DNA from: Cryobacterium breve
GTDB taxonomy: Bacteria; Actinomycetota; Actinomycetes; Actinomycetales; Microbacteriaceae
DNA length: 64,000 nt
Reading direction: 5' to 3'
Assembly: GCF_004402375.1 (NCBI RefSeq)
Contig: NZ_SOGJ01000012.1
Coordinates: forward strand, 8,908-72,907
Part shown: positions 28,078-38,227 of the stretch, in pieces
How the letters are laid out: each line of letters begins with the position of its first letter
Position numbering within the stretch: position 1 is the first letter of the stretch
The notes under the pieces: generated by a model
Database searches by the model: none
What the model was told of the DNA's origin: nothing
Seen by the model: only the letters and a program-made list of their open reading frames with translations
Made by a program: the position numbers and the translations under genes

Positions 28078-29433
28078 ATGTCAGCACCCACCACGTCGAC
28101 CACTCCCGACGCCGCAGCACCTACGAACCCGCGCAGCCGCGTGATCCTCGCCAGCCTCATCGGCACGACGATCGAGTTCTACGACTTCTACGTCTACGCG
28201 ACGGCCGCCGTTCTCGTCTTCCCGCACCTCTTCTTCCCCACGGGAAACGAGACCACGGCGCTACTGGCCTCGTTCGCCGTCTTCGGCGCGGCGATGGTGG
28301 CCCGCCCCATTGGCGCCCTCGTCTTCGGGCACTTCGGCGACAAGCGGGGCCGGAAGGCCACCCTTGTCGGCGCCCTGCTGACCATGGGCATCGCGACCTT
28401 CCTGATCGGGCTGCTGCCCACCTACGCCATGATCGGCTGGGTCGCGCCCGCCCTGCTCGTAGTGCTGCGCCTCGCCCAGGGATTCGCGCTCGGCGGGGAA
28501 TGGTCCGGCGCCGCGCTCGTCGCCACCGAGAACGCCCCGGTCGGCAAGCGCGCCTGGTACGGCACATTCCCGCAGGTCGGCGCCCCGCTCGGCTTCATCA
28601 TCGCGAACGGCCTGTTCCTGGCCATCGCCCTCGCCCTGCCGTCCACCGACCCGACCCGTCCCTCGGACGCGTTCCTCGAGTGGGCATGGCGCATCCCGTT
28701 CCTCTTCTCCGCCGTGATGGTCGTCGTGGGCCTCTGGGTGCGCCTGCGCCTGGTCGAATCCGACGCCTTCACGAAGGTCGTGGCCACCAAACGAGTGGAG
28801 AAGCTGCCGCTCGCGGCCGTATTCACGTCGCACTGGCGCCAGCTGATCCTGGGCACCTTCATCATGCTGGCCACCTACGTGCTCTTCTACCTGATGACCA
28901 CGTTCACGCTCGGCTACGGCCGCGGCGCAACAGATGCCCCGGTGCCCGGCCTTGGGTACAGCTACAACAACTTCATCCTGATGATGATCGTCGGCGTGCT
29001 GTTCTTCGGCGTGTTCACGCTGGCCTCCGGACCCTGGGCCGACACGCACGGCCGCCGCAAGACCCTGATCGTCGTGACCCTGGCGATCACCGTGTTCGGC
29101 CTGCTCTTCGTGCCGCTGCTCGGTGCCGGGTTCGTCGGCGTGATGTTCTTCCTCATCATCGGTTTCTCCCTGATGGGCATGACCTTCGGTCCGATGGGCG
29201 CGCTACTGCCCGAACTGTTTCCGACCAGCGTGCGCTATACCGGCTCGGCCTTCGCCTACAACATGAGTTCGATTCTCGGCGCAGCAGTGGCGCCGTTCAT
29301 CGCGATCTGGCTGTGGACACTCGGCGAGGGCAGCCCGTTCTGGGTCGGCGTCTACCTCTCCGTGATGGCCGTGGTCACCCTGGTCGCCCTCCTGCTGAGC
29401 CGTGAGACCCGCGACATCGACATCGAGCACTGA
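28078..29433 (+). CDS. MHS-family MFS transporter
   Basis: A 451-residue, 12-helix metabolite:H+ symporter. The first helix starts LIGTTIEFYDFYVYATAAVLVF, a hallmark of this family (ProP, ShiA, KgtP). The loop after helix 2 has GHFGDKRGRKATL, and GFALGGEWSGAAL is the helix 5 motif. The substrate is not recognisable. GGAG lies 9 nt before the ATG and can pair with CTCC directly before the start, a weak hairpin over the binding site. It converges on the ABC exporter operon with only 5 bp between stops. Confidence 0.88.
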   Translation: MSAPTTSTTPDAAAPTNPRSRVILASLIGTTIEFYDFYVYATAAVLVFPHLFFPTGNETTALLASFAVFGAAMVARPIGALVFGHFGDKRGRKATLVGALLTMGIATFLIGLLPTYAMIGWVAPALLVVLRLAQGFALGGEWSGAALVATENAPVGKRAWYGTFPQVGAPLGFIIANGLFLAIALALPSTDPTRPSDAFLEWAWRIPFLFSAVMVVVGLWVRLRLVESDAFTKVVATKRVEKLPLAAVFTSHWRQLILGTFIMLATYVLFYLMTTFTLGYGRGATDAPVPGLGYSYNNFILMMIVGVLFFGVFTLASGPWADTHGRRKTLIVVTLAITVFGLLFVPLLGAGFVGVMFFLIIGFSLMGMTFGPMGALLPELFPTSVRYTGSAFAYNMSSILGAAVAPFIAIWLWTLGEGSPFWVGVYLSVMAVVTLVALLLSRETRDIDIEH

Positions 29434-29438
29434 GCGGT

Positions 29439-30263
29439 TCAGTCGAGGAACAGGGTGCGCAGGCGGCGGGTCGCGGCAACCAGCCCGAGCAGGATCATGA
29501 CCAGGTAGTAGAGCACGTGCCAGAGCAGACCGGGATCGACCTGGCCGGTGGTCAGGCCGCGCACGAGCTCGACCCCGTGCCAGAGCGGCAACGCCTGGAT
29601 CACGAACTGGATCGGCTGCGGGTAGACGCTCAGCGGGTAGAACGTGGCCGAGAACAGGAACATCGGCAGCAGCAGGAACGTGATCCAGTCCATCTGCTGG
29701 AACGTCTTCATGAAGCTCGTCACAGCCATGCCCACGCTCGCGAAGCCGAACGCGATCAGCAGCACAGCCGGCAGGGCCAGCAGCGCCCACCAGGACAGGT
29801 TCAACCCGAGCGCCTGCATCACGACCAGGAAACCGGTGGCGTACAGCGCCCCACGGAGCAACGCCAGTGAGATCTCGCCGAGCGCCACATCCAGCGGGCC
29901 GAGGGAGGTGGACAGCATGCCCTCGTAGAGCTTGGCGAACTGCATCTTGAAAAACACGTTCCACGTGGAGTCGTAGATGGCGCCGTTCATGGCGGCGACC
30001 GCCAGCAATGCCGGCGCGATGAATGCCGCGTACGGCACGTCCTGGCCCGACTCGGTCGTGATGGTGCCGACCAGCGAGCCCAGGCCGAGGCCCATCGAGA
30101 GCAGGTAGAAAATCGGTTCGAAGAAGCCGCTGACCACGACCAGCCAGTTGGTGCTCCTCGTCGCCTGCCAGCCCCGGAGCATGACGCTGCGGGCGTTGCC
30201 GGCGTAGAGCGCGCCGAGCAGTCGGGATGCCGCGGCATCCGTTCTGAGATCGGTTTCGGTCAT
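29439..30263 (-). CDS. ABC-2-type exporter permease, second subunit
   Basis: A 274-residue membrane protein with six transmembrane helices (MTETDLRTDAA start at ATG 30263). It has the ABC-2 family pattern FFEPIFYLLSMGLGLG in the first helix pair and FLFSATFYPLSVYP near 195. It overlaps the upstream permease by 4 bp and is the last gene of a three-gene operon (ATPase, permease, permease) resembling DrrA-DrrB and NodI-NodJ exporters. A drug or lipid substrate is possible but not shown. Confidence 0.87.
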   Translation of the reverse strand: MTETDLRTDAAASRLLGALYAGNARSVMLRGWQATRSTNWLVVVSGFFEPIFYLLSMGLGLGSLVGTITTESGQDVPYAAFIAPALLAVAAMNGAIYDSTWNVFFKMQFAKLYEGMLSTSLGPLDVALGEISLALLRGALYATGFLVVMQALGLNLSWWALLALPAVLLIAFGFASVGMAVTSFMKTFQQMDWITFLLLPMFLFSATFYPLSVYPQPIQFVIQALPLWHGVELVRGLTTGQVDPGLLWHVLYYLVMILLGLVAATRRLRTLFLD

Positions 30264-31135
30264 TTGTTCAGCCGCCTCGCTGTGATGCGCCGCGCCCAGA
30301 TCCAGCCGAGGGCGAGCAGCGCACCCAGGTAGAGCACGTGCAGCATGCCCAGCCAGACCGGCTCGTTCGCGCCGTAGGAGAACACGCGAGCCAGCTCGGC
30401 GCCGTGCCAGAGCGGGGAGATCCAGCCGATCCACTGCAGCCAGACCGGCAGCACGGCGAGCGGGAAGAACGTGCCGGAGAACAGCGTCATCGGCAGAACG
30501 ATGAATCGCATCACCATGGCCAGCTGGCCGGTGTCTTCGGTCAGGGTGGCCGTGTAGGCCATCAGCAGGGCGCCGAAGCCGAGGCCCGTGAGCACGGCCA
30601 CGAAGACGCTGACGAACCCGGCCGCTGCCGAAACCGCGCCGAACAGCAGCATGAACCCGTAGAAGATGCCGCAGGTGACGAACATGCGCACGGCCACAGC
30701 GATGACGATGCCGTTGATGATCTGGCCCGGCTGGATCGGGGCGGCATTCATCGCGAAGAACACCGGGTTCCATTTGAAGCCGAGCATGATCGGGTAGGTG
30801 AACTCGTCGCCGGCCACGGCGATCGCCGCGCTGCAGAGCAGGGCGGGAGCGACGAACGCCAGGTAGCTGACCCCGCCAACGGCATCCGCGCCCAGGTTGG
30901 CGTCGACGAGGGTGGCTAGGCCGACCCCCATCGCGTAGAGGTAGATGACCGGGTTGCCGATCGCGGTCACGACCACCGTCTGGGCGTAGGCGCGCAGCGA
31001 CAGGAAGCGGTGCTCGGCGACGTACCAGGAGCCCCAGCGCCGGGTGCGCCGGGTGGATCGGATGGCCCGGTCGCCGACCGAGCCGGGCGGCGGTGCCGTT
31101 TGGGCCGCATCCAGGGCGCGCTGAGCGGCGCTCAT
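30260..31135 (-). CDS. ABC-2-type exporter permease, first subunit
   Basis: A 291-residue permease with about six helices and a cytoplasmic N-terminal ~50 residues. VVVTAIGNPVIYLYAMGVGLATLVD matches the ABC-2 first-helix motif, and MTLFSGTFFPLAVLP matches the conserved helix 5 region of its partner. It overlaps the ATPase gene and the second permease gene by 4 bp each, so the three products are probably made in fixed ratio. The two permeases are clear paralogs and likely form a heterodimer. Confidence 0.87.
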   Translation of the reverse strand: MSAAQRALDAAQTAPPPGSVGDRAIRSTRRTRRWGSWYVAEHRFLSLRAYAQTVVVTAIGNPVIYLYAMGVGLATLVDANLGADAVGGVSYLAFVAPALLCSAAIAVAGDEFTYPIMLGFKWNPVFFAMNAAPIQPGQIINGIVIAVAVRMFVTCGIFYGFMLLFGAVSAAAGFVSVFVAVLTGLGFGALLMAYTATLTEDTGQLAMVMRFIVLPMTLFSGTFFPLAVLPVWLQWIGWISPLWHGAELARVFSYGANEPVWLGMLHVLYLGALLALGWIWARRITARRLNK

Positions 31136-32058
31136 TCGACCAGGGTCCGCCCGGTCAGGCGCAGGAACACGTCTTCAAGGCTGGAGCGCCGAACCAGGCT
31201 GGTGATCGGGGTGAGGCCGGCCTCCACGATGCGCACCAGCTCGGACTCGCCGTTCTCGCTGTAGATCAGGATGCGGTCGGGCAGGACCTCGATGCGGTCG
31301 CCCATTCCCGCGATCTGTGCGGCCACGTCGGCGTTCAGGTCGGAACCGAACCGCACCTCGAGCACTTCCCGGGAGGAGTAGGTGCGGATCAGCTGCGCGG
31401 GGGCACCCTCGGCCATGATCACGCCCTTGTCGATCACGACCAGCCGGTCGCAGAGCTGTTCGGCCTCGTCCATGTAGTGGGTGGTGAGCAGCAGGGTCGT
31501 GCCCTGCTCCTTGAGCCGGAACAGGCGGTCCCAGAGGATGTGCCGGGCCTGCGGGTCGAGGCCCGTGGTCGGTTCGTCGAGCAACAGGATGCTCGGGTCG
31601 TTGATCAGGGCCCGTGCGATCGTGAGGCGCCGCTTCATCCCCCCGGAGAGTGCGTCGACCTTCGCCTTCGCTTTGTCCTCCAGCTGGGCGAAGGCCAGCA
31701 GCTCGTCGGCGCGGCGGGCCACCTGTGCCCGCGGCAGGCCGAAGTAGCGGCCGTAGACGAGCAGGTTCTCGCGCACGCGCAGCTCGGTGTCGAGATTGTC
31801 GGCCTGCGGCACCACACCGAGCCTGGAGCGGATCTCCGGGCCGTGCCGATTGGGGTCAAGGCCCAGGACGCGCAGGTCGCCGCCGGTTCGGGTGGAAACG
31901 GCGCCCACCATGCGCATAGTGGTCGACTTGCCTGCGCCGTTCGGGCCGAGGAGACCGAAGGATTCGCCCGGCGCCACCTCGAAGGACACACCGGCGACGG
32001 CGGCGAAGTCCTTGTACTTCTTGACAAGATTCTGGGCAACGATGACTGGCTCCGGCAC
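31132..32058 (-). CDS. ABC exporter ATP-binding protein, DrrA/NodI type
   Basis: A 308-residue ATPase. Walker A is GPNGAGKST, the signature is LSGGMKRRLTIARAL, and Walker B is ILLLDEPTTGLDP; the His switch is in TTHYMDEAEQLCD. The ~80-residue C-terminal extension is that of the DrrA/NodI subfamily. First gene of the operon, starting 58 bp from the divergent ABC exporter gene at 32117. Confidence 0.92.
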   Translation of the reverse strand: MPEPVIVAQNLVKKYKDFAAVAGVSFEVAPGESFGLLGPNGAGKSTTMRMVGAVSTRTGGDLRVLGLDPNRHGPEIRSRLGVVPQADNLDTELRVRENLLVYGRYFGLPRAQVARRADELLAFAQLEDKAKAKVDALSGGMKRRLTIARALINDPSILLLDEPTTGLDPQARHILWDRLFRLKEQGTTLLLTTHYMDEAEQLCDRLVVIDKGVIMAEGAPAQLIRTYSSREVLEVRFGSDLNADVAAQIAGMGDRIEVLPDRILIYSENGESELVRIVEAGLTPITSLVRRSSLEDVFLRLTGRTLVE

Positions 32059-32116
32059 AGTTCCTTACTGTAGACCGCCGGGGCAATCCGACACAGGATG
32101 CGGTTAAGCTCATCTG

Positions 32117-34420
32117 GTGAGTACCCCCAGCAGCCCCCGTTCCGCCGCCCGCCCATCCGCAACCGCCACCGCTGCCGCTCAACCGGCCGGCCGCGGCCGC
32201 CTCGGTCGGATGGGGCGCCGCGCCGAAGCCGGAGGGCCCCGCGCGACGTTCAGCCAGCTGGTCCCGTACCTGCTCGAGCACAAGAAGGTGCTCAGCTTCG
32301 TCGTCGTTCTCAGCATCCTCGGCGCTCTCGCCAGCCTCGCGCAGCCGCTCCTGGTCAGCCAGGTCATCACCATCGTGCAGGAGGGCGACCCGCTCGGCGG
32401 CCTTGTCTGGGCGTTGGTCGCGCTCGTCGTCGTCTCAGCCCTGATCAGCGGCTACCAGCACTATCTGCTGCAGCGCACCGGCGAGGGCGTCGTGCTCTCC
32501 AGCCGCCGCAAGCTGATCGGGCGGATGCTGCGCCTCCCGATCAGCGAATTCGACACCCGCCGCACGGGCGACTTGGTCTCCCGGGTGGGCTCGGACACCA
32601 CGCTACTGCGGGCCGTGCTCACCCAGGGGCTCGTCGAGGCCATCGGCGGGTCGCTTACCTTCGTGGGCGCGCTCATCGCCATGCTCGTCATCGATCCGGT
32701 GTTGCTCGGGCTGACGGTGCTGGTGATCGCGGTGTCGGTGGTCACTGTCACACTGCTGTCGCGGCGCATCCGTGCCGCCAGCCTGGCCGCCCAGGAAAAG
32801 GTGGGTGACCTCGCCGCCAGTGTGGAGCGCGCCATCAGCGCCGTGCGCACCGTGCGCGCCTCGAACGCCACCGACCGGGAGGTCGCCGCCGTTGAGGAAG
32901 ACGCCAAGGGTGCCTGGCGGATGGGCATCCAGGTCGCGAAGATCTCGGCGCTCGTCGTGCCGATTGCCGGCATCGCCATGCAGGTGTCCTTCCTGGTCGT
33001 GCTGGGCGTGGGTGGCTTCCGCGTGGCCAGCGGCACCATCTCGGTCGCGGACCTGATCGCGTTCATCCTGTTCCTCTTCCTCATGATCGTGCCGCTGGGC
33101 CAGGCGTTCGGCGCGATCACGTCGGTGAACGCCGCACTGGGCGCTCTCGGCCGCATCCAAGAGATCATCGACCTGCCCAGCGAGGACCAGTTCGACCGCG
33201 ACATCGCCCCGCTGGCCATCACGGTCGGCGCCGCCAACGAATCGGTGCGGCCGGATGCCCCGGCGATCTCGTTCGAAAACGTGCAGTTCGGCTACATGGT
33301 CGCCCCCGTGGCGAAGGATGCCGCGGCTGCCGCGCCGGATGAAGGCGCCGTCGCGGAGTCGGTTGGGTCTGGGACTGCGACTGCGCCTGGGACTGCGGCT
33401 ACCGACGATGCCCGCGCCGGCTCAGCCGGCCCAGCCGTCTCGGCCGGGGCCGGTCGTTCCGCTCATACGGCGTCCGACGCTGAGCTCGCCGCCGCGGAGA
33501 ACGCCATGATCGAGTCCGCCGTCGACCACCCGTTCGTGCTCGAGACGGCCATCGTGGTGCCGGCCGCGCTGGAGACAGCACTGACCGAACCGGATCTCGT
33601 CTCAGCCGAACTCGCGGCAGTGGAGCACGCCGCAGCCGCACAGGCCGCGACGGACGCCGCGACGCCAGAGGCCGCACAGGTCGCCGACGCTGCCGACCGC
33701 GCGACCGAACGCGCCGACGCCGACGCCGCCGGTGAGCCGCGCCCCGTACTCCGCGGTGTCTCCTTCAGCGCGCCACGCGGAAAGCGCACCGCCTTGGTCG
33801 GCCCGTCGGGAGCCGGAAAGAGCACCATTCTCGCGCTGATCGAGCGGTTCTACGACCCGACCGACGGCGTCGTGCGCCTGGGGGGCCTGGACATCCGCAC
33901 CCTCGATCGCACAGCCCTGCGCTCGCAGATCGGTTACGTCGAGCAGGACGCCCCCGTGCTAGCCGGTTCGCTGCGGGACAACCTGACCCTGTCCACGCCC
34001 GACGCCACCGACAAGGAGTGCATCGCCGTGCTGCACGCCGTGAACCTCTCCGAGGTGCTTGAGCGTGACCCCGCCGGGCTGGATGCGGCGGTCGGCGAGT
34101 CCGGCGTGATGCTCTCCGGGGGCGAACGCCAACGCCTCGCCATCGCGCGGGCCCTTCTCGCTGCTCCGCCCATCCTCCTGCTGGACGAGTCAACCTCGAG
34201 CCTCGACGGCGTCAACGAGCAGAAGATGCGGGCCGCCATCGACGCGGTCACCGTGGACCGAACCCTGATCGTGATCGCGCACCGACTGTCGACCGTGGTC
34301 GACTCCGACCAGATCGTCGTGCTCGACCACGGCCAGGTCGTCGGCACCGGCACGCACTCCGAGCTGGTCGCCTCGACGCCCCTCTACCGCGAGCTCGCCA
34401 AGCACCAGCTACTCGCCTAG
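32117..34420 (+). CDS. ABC exporter half-transporter with an Ala-rich insertion in its nucleotide-binding domain
   Basis: A 767-residue fused permease-ATPase with a GTG start. The six-helix domain covers about 55-340. The nucleotide-binding domain begins at ISFENVQFGY (A-loop tyrosine near 393), but PVLRGVSFSAPRGKRT only resumes near 540. The ~145 residues between are Ala/Glu/Asp/Thr-rich with repeated AAAEAA-type sequence. Most family members have only a few residues here. Walker A GPSGAGKST (~560), signature LSGGERQRLAIARALL and Walker B LLLDESTSSLD are intact, so the protein should be active. The substrate is unknown. Confidence 0.88.
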   Translation: MSTPSSPRSAARPSATATAAAQPAGRGRLGRMGRRAEAGGPRATFSQLVPYLLEHKKVLSFVVVLSILGALASLAQPLLVSQVITIVQEGDPLGGLVWALVALVVVSALISGYQHYLLQRTGEGVVLSSRRKLIGRMLRLPISEFDTRRTGDLVSRVGSDTTLLRAVLTQGLVEAIGGSLTFVGALIAMLVIDPVLLGLTVLVIAVSVVTVTLLSRRIRAASLAAQEKVGDLAASVERAISAVRTVRASNATDREVAAVEEDAKGAWRMGIQVAKISALVVPIAGIAMQVSFLVVLGVGGFRVASGTISVADLIAFILFLFLMIVPLGQAFGAITSVNAALGALGRIQEIIDLPSEDQFDRDIAPLAITVGAANESVRPDAPAISFENVQFGYMVAPVAKDAAAAAPDEGAVAESVGSGTATAPGTAATDDARAGSAGPAVSAGAGRSAHTASDAELAAAENAMIESAVDHPFVLETAIVVPAALETALTEPDLVSAELAAVEHAAAAQAATDAATPEAAQVADAADRATERADADAAGEPRPVLRGVSFSAPRGKRTALVGPSGAGKSTILALIERFYDPTDGVVRLGGLDIRTLDRTALRSQIGYVEQDAPVLAGSLRDNLTLSTPDATDKECIAVLHAVNLSEVLERDPAGLDAAVGESGVMLSGGERQRLAIARALLAAPPILLLDESTSSLDGVNEQKMRAAIDAVTVDRTLIVIAHRLSTVVDSDQIVVLDHGQVVGTGTHSELVASTPLYRELAKHQLLA

Positions 34421-34435
34421 CCGCCCCACGCCCGA

Positions 34436-34518
34436 ACCAATTCGACGGAGATTTTGCATAAATGGGCAGGTTTCAGTCCAGAAACGCTTGTTCCGGTCAG
34501 AATCTCCGTCGAATTGGT
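34436..34518. repeat. Family B palindrome-ended repeat, copy B1 (83 bp)
   Basis: Perfect 18-bp terminal inverted repeat: ACCAATTCGACGGAGATT at 34436-34453 and its complement at 34501-34518. The 47-bp interior is AT-richer than the surroundings. It begins 15 bp after the ABC exporter stop and ends 47 bp from the pckG stop, between convergent genes. Confidence 0.88.
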
Positions 34519-34565
34519 GAGCGGCACCGCCCGACTCGCAGCGCCCTGCTAAGCGTTGCGCCCTG

Positions 34566-36419
34566 CTACGCGTTGCGCAGGTTGTAGCGCACGCTGGCGA
34601 GCTCGGCGAGCAATGCCGGCGGCACTCGGTCGCCGAATTTGGCGAAGTACTCCTCGGTGAGGTCACACTCGGCCAGCCAGGAGGCCGGGTCGATCGCGAA
34701 CAGCTGCTCGACATCCGCTTGGGCGAGGTCCAGTCCCTGTAGGTCGAGGCCACCTTTGACCGGGAGGTGTCCGATCGGGGTGTCCACGGCATCCGCAAAT
34801 CCTTCGATGCGGCGCACGATCCACTCGATCACCCGGGAGTTCTCACCGAAACCGGGCCACAGGAAGCTGCCGTCGGCACCCTTGCGGAACCAGTTCACCT
34901 GGAAGACCTCCGGCGCCTTGCTGCCGAGGCCCTTGCCTACCTTGAGCCAGTGCGCCCAGTAGTCGGCCATGTTGTATCCGCAGAATGGGAGCATCGCGAA
35001 CGGGTCGCGGCGCAGTTCGCCCACCGTTCCCTCGGCGGCGGCCGTCTTCTCGGAGGAGATGGTCGCACCCATGAACACGCCGTGCTTCCAGCTGCGGGCC
35101 TGGGCAACCAGCGGCACGTTCGTCGCGCGGCGCCCGCCAAAGAGGATGGCGTCGATCGGCACACCACCGAAGGCCTCCCAGTCGTCGGCGATCGACGGGC
35201 ACTGCGCGGCAGCGACCGTGAAACGCGAGTTGGGGTGGGCGGCCGGGCGGCCGGAGGCGGGCGTCCAGTCGTTGCCCTCCCAGTCGATCAGGTGGCTGGG
35301 GGTGGTCTCGGTCAGACCCTCCCACCACACGTCGCCGTCGTCGCGCAGCGCGACGTTCGTGAAGATCGTGTTGCCCCAGACGGTCGCCACGGCGGTTGGG
35401 TTGGTGATCTCGCCGGTTCCGGGGGCCACGCCGAAGAAGCCGGCCTCCGGGTTGATCGCGTAGAGACGGCCGTCGGGTCCAGGGCGGAGCCAGGCGATGT
35501 CGTCGCCGATGGTCTCGACCTTCCACCCGGGGATGGTCGGGCGCAACATCGACAGGTTCGTCTTGCCACAGGCCGACGGGAACGCCGCGGCCAGGTGCGA
35601 CACGCCACCCTCCGGCGAGGTGACCTTGATCAGCAGCATGTGCTCGGCGAGCCAGCCCTCGTCGCGGGCCATGACGGATGCGATCCGCAGCGCGAACGAC
35701 TTCTTCGAGAGCAGCGCGTTGCCGCCGTAGCCCGAACCGAACGACCACACCTCCCGGGTCTCCGGGAACTGCACGATGTACTTGGTGTCGCTGCACGGCC
35801 AGGAGACGTCCTCGCGGTGGACCCCCTCGGCGTCGACCAGCGGGTAGCCGACACTGTGCACGGTGTGCACCCAGGGTGCCCCGCCCTCGATCAGGTGCAG
35901 GACCTTCTGGCCCATGCGAGTCATGATGCCCATGTTCAGCACCACGTAGGGCGAGTCAGTGACCTCGACGCCGAGCTGGGAGATGGGACCGCCGAGCGGG
36001 CCCATCGAGAACGGCACGACGTACATCGTGCGGCCGCGCATGCTGCCCGCGAAGACACCCTGCAGTTCGCCGCGCATGGCGTCCGGGTCGGCCCAGTTAT
36101 TGGTGGGGCCGGCGTCGCCCTGGTTGACCGAGCAGATGAAGGTGCGGTCCTCGACGCGCGCCACGTCCGACGGGCTCGTGCGGGCGAGATAGCTGTTGGG
36201 GCGCCACTCCGGGTTCAGGTGGATGAGCTTGCCCTCGGCGACAAGCTGCTTCGCCAGCAGGTCGGCCTCGCGCAGCGATCCGTCACACCAGACGATGGCG
36301 TCGGGCCGGGTCAGCCGGGCAATCTCGTCCACCCAGGACTGAAGGTTGGGGTCGGTGGTGCCGGTAGCGTTGCGTGACTCGCCCCCGCCGGTCTCTACTC
36401 GGGAATTCGCGATGGTCAT
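34566..36419 (-). CDS. pckG: Phosphoenolpyruvate carboxykinase (GTP)
   Basis: A 617-residue enzyme interconverting oxaloacetate and PEP with GTP, the gluconeogenic entry step. The start ATG 36419 ([12 protein letters not shown]) has GAAAGG 7 nt upstream. The kinase-1a (P-loop) motif is [13 protein letters not shown], containing the reactive Cys. Metal and substrate sites include GDDIAWLR and [24 protein letters not shown] is near the C-terminal third. The length is canonical for the GTP family. It is divergent from a RamB-like regulator 155 bp away, which probably controls it. Confidence 0.97.
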   Translation of the reverse strand: MTIANSRVETGGGESRNATGTTDPNLQSWVDEIARLTRPDAIVWCDGSLREADLLAKQLVAEGKLIHLNPEWRPNSYLARTSPSDVARVEDRTFICSVNQGDAGPTNNWADPDAMRGELQGVFAGSMRGRTMYVVPFSMGPLGGPISQLGVEVTDSPYVVLNMGIMTRMGQKVLHLIEGGAPWVHTVHSVGYPLVDAEGVHREDVSWPCSDTKYIVQFPETREVWSFGSGYGGNALLSKKSFALRIASVMARDEGWLAEHMLLIKVTSPEGGVSHLAAAFPSACGKTNLSMLRPTIPGWKVETIGDDIAWLRPGPDGRLYAINPEAGFFGVAPGTGEITNPTAVATVWGNTIFTNVALRDDGDVWWEGLTETTPSHLIDWEGNDWTPASGRPAAHPNSRFTVAAAQCPSIADDWEAFGGVPIDAILFGGRRATNVPLVAQARSWKHGVFMGATISSEKTAAAEGTVGELRRDPFAMLPFCGYNMADYWAHWLKVGKGLGSKAPEVFQVNWFRKGADGSFLWPGFGENSRVIEWIVRRIEGFADAVDTPIGHLPVKGGLDLQGLDLAQADVEQLFAIDPASWLAECDLTEEYFAKFGDRVPPALLAELASVRYNLRNA

Positions 36420-36574
36420 CTCCTGGCCTTTCGTGGTCAATCCGGCGTGAACCAGCGGTCTGCAGTCATGGAGGGGCGCAAAAATCATCCCCTTCCTCCA
36501 GAATGATGCACAAATCGACATTCGCAACGACCGGACCAGGTTAAGAACATCGCTTTTTTAGATATCGTTAAGGA

Positions 36575-38017
36575 ATGCCGACACGCGCCGCTGATTTGAT
36601 CACCCTGGGACTGCGCATCCGTCATTTCCGCTCTGAACGGGGCTTCACCCTCGACCAGCTCGGCGAGCACGTGGGCATGGCCGGCAGCCAACTCTCCCTG
36701 ATCGAGAACGGCCGCCGCTCCCCGAAGCTCTCGACGCTGCAGGACATCGCCACGGCCGTCGACGTGCAACTCACCGACCTTCTCAAGAACGAACCGCCGA
36801 ACAACCGCGCCGCCCTCGAGATCGAACTGGAGCGCGCACAGCGCAATCCGCTCTACGGAGCCCTCGGGCTCCCGCGCGTGAAGATGACCAAGGGCATGCC
36901 GCTGGCGGCCCTCGAGTCCCTGCTCGGCCTTCACCGGGAGCTGGCCCGCCGCGCCAGCGAGGCCATCGCCACCCCGGAGGAGGCGCGCCGGGCGAACACG
37001 GAACTGCGCGAACGGATGCGCGAACAAGACAATTTCATGCCCGACATCGAGCAGCTCGCCGAGGAGCGGGTTCGGGCATCCGGGCACGTATCGGGTGCGC
37101 TCACCCACCGGGAGGTGAGCGTGATGGCCGAGCAGCTCGGTTTCAGCCTCATCTACGTCAACGACCTGCCCGGCTCGACCCGATCGGTCACCGACCTGGT
37201 CAACCACCGCATCTACCTCCCGCCGGCGTCCATCCCGGGCGGCCACGGTCTGCGCTCGATGGCCCTGCAAGCGATGGGACACCGGCTGCTCGGGCACGAG
37301 CGCCCGGCGAGCTACGCCGAGTTTCTCTGGCAGCGGCTGCAGATCAACTACTTCGCGGCCGCCTGCCTGATGCCGCAGGCGGCATCCGTCGCGTTCCTCT
37401 CGCACGCCAAGCGTGAACGCGAGCTCTCGGTCGAAGACTTCCGCGACGCCTTCGGGGTGACCCACGAGGCTGCTGCCCTGCGCCTGACCAACCTCGCCAC
37501 CTCGCATCTGGACATGCCTCTGCACTTCCTCCGGGTCACCGGGGACGGCGCCCTGCAGAAGGGCTACGAGAACGATGACCTCCCCCTGCCTGCCGACGTG
37601 ACCGGCTCGATCGAGGGCCAGTTCGTCTGCAAACAGTGGAGCGCCCGCAGCGCCTTCACCCACACCAACCGCACCACCGAGTTCTACCAGTACACCGACA
37701 CACCCGCCGGAACGTTCTGGTGCGCCACCCAGACCGGCGCGACGGATGCCGGCGAGTTCTCGATCAGCGTCGGCGTGCCCTTCGTGCAGGCCAAGTGGTT
37801 CCGCGGCCGGGAGACCACCCAACGGGCAGTTTCCCGCTGCCCGGACGAGTCCTGCTGCCGCCGCCCGGCATCGGACATTTCGGCCCGCTGGGCCGGCAAG
37901 GCCTGGCCGAGCGCCCGCCTGCACGCGCATGTGCTGTCGCCGCTGCCCAGTGGAACCTTCCCCGGCGTCGACGACACCGAGGTCTACGAGTTCCTCGAAG
38001 CGCACGCCGCCGAGTAG
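36575..38017 (+). CDS. RamB/ScfR-type XRE-family transcriptional regulator
   Basis: A 480-residue regulator of acetate/short-chain fatty-acid metabolism type. The XRE helix-turn-helix covers about 10-65 (TLDQLGEHVGMAGSQLSLIENGRRSP). The middle has an IrrE/ImmA-like region (GHGLRSMALQAMGHRLLGHERP) without a complete HExxH. The C-terminal DUF2083-like domain ends with a Cys cluster, CPDESCC. In Corynebacterium RamB represses glyoxylate genes; here the divergent pckG suggests carbon-source control. AAGGA is only 1 nt from the ATG, while TAGATAT at 36559-36565 is placed as a -10, so the mRNA may be leaderless (inference). Confidence 0.88.
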   Translation: MPTRAADLITLGLRIRHFRSERGFTLDQLGEHVGMAGSQLSLIENGRRSPKLSTLQDIATAVDVQLTDLLKNEPPNNRAALEIELERAQRNPLYGALGLPRVKMTKGMPLAALESLLGLHRELARRASEAIATPEEARRANTELRERMREQDNFMPDIEQLAEERVRASGHVSGALTHREVSVMAEQLGFSLIYVNDLPGSTRSVTDLVNHRIYLPPASIPGGHGLRSMALQAMGHRLLGHERPASYAEFLWQRLQINYFAAACLMPQAASVAFLSHAKRERELSVEDFRDAFGVTHEAAALRLTNLATSHLDMPLHFLRVTGDGALQKGYENDDLPLPADVTGSIEGQFVCKQWSARSAFTHTNRTTEFYQYTDTPAGTFWCATQTGATDAGEFSISVGVPFVQAKWFRGRETTQRAVSRCPDESCCRRPASDISARWAGKAWPSARLHAHVLSPLPSGTFPGVDDTEVYEFLEAHAAE

Positions 38018-38090
38018 ACCAGCCGCGACTACCGCCGCCGCCCGCCGTGCGCCCGCCCGTCGACCGCCCGCCCGCCGCGGCGCGCCGCCG

Positions 38091-38175
38091 AACCACTTCG
38101 ACGGAGATTTTCGGGAAAAGGCGGCATTCCGGCCTGTTTGGGCTTGATGTCGGCAGAATCTCCGTCGAATTCGTT
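38091..38175. repeat. Family B palindrome-ended repeat, copy B2
   Basis: Ends AACCACTTCGACGGAGATT and AATCTCCGTCGAATTCGTT (three mismatched pairs near the outside). Trimmed by one base on each side it is 83 bp, like B1 and B3. It starts 73 bp after the ramB-like stop. Confidence 0.85.
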
Positions 38176-38227
38176 CCGGGGCCCGTCACCGTAGGCCTTC
38201 ACCGGCGGCACGATCCACCGGGTGGCG

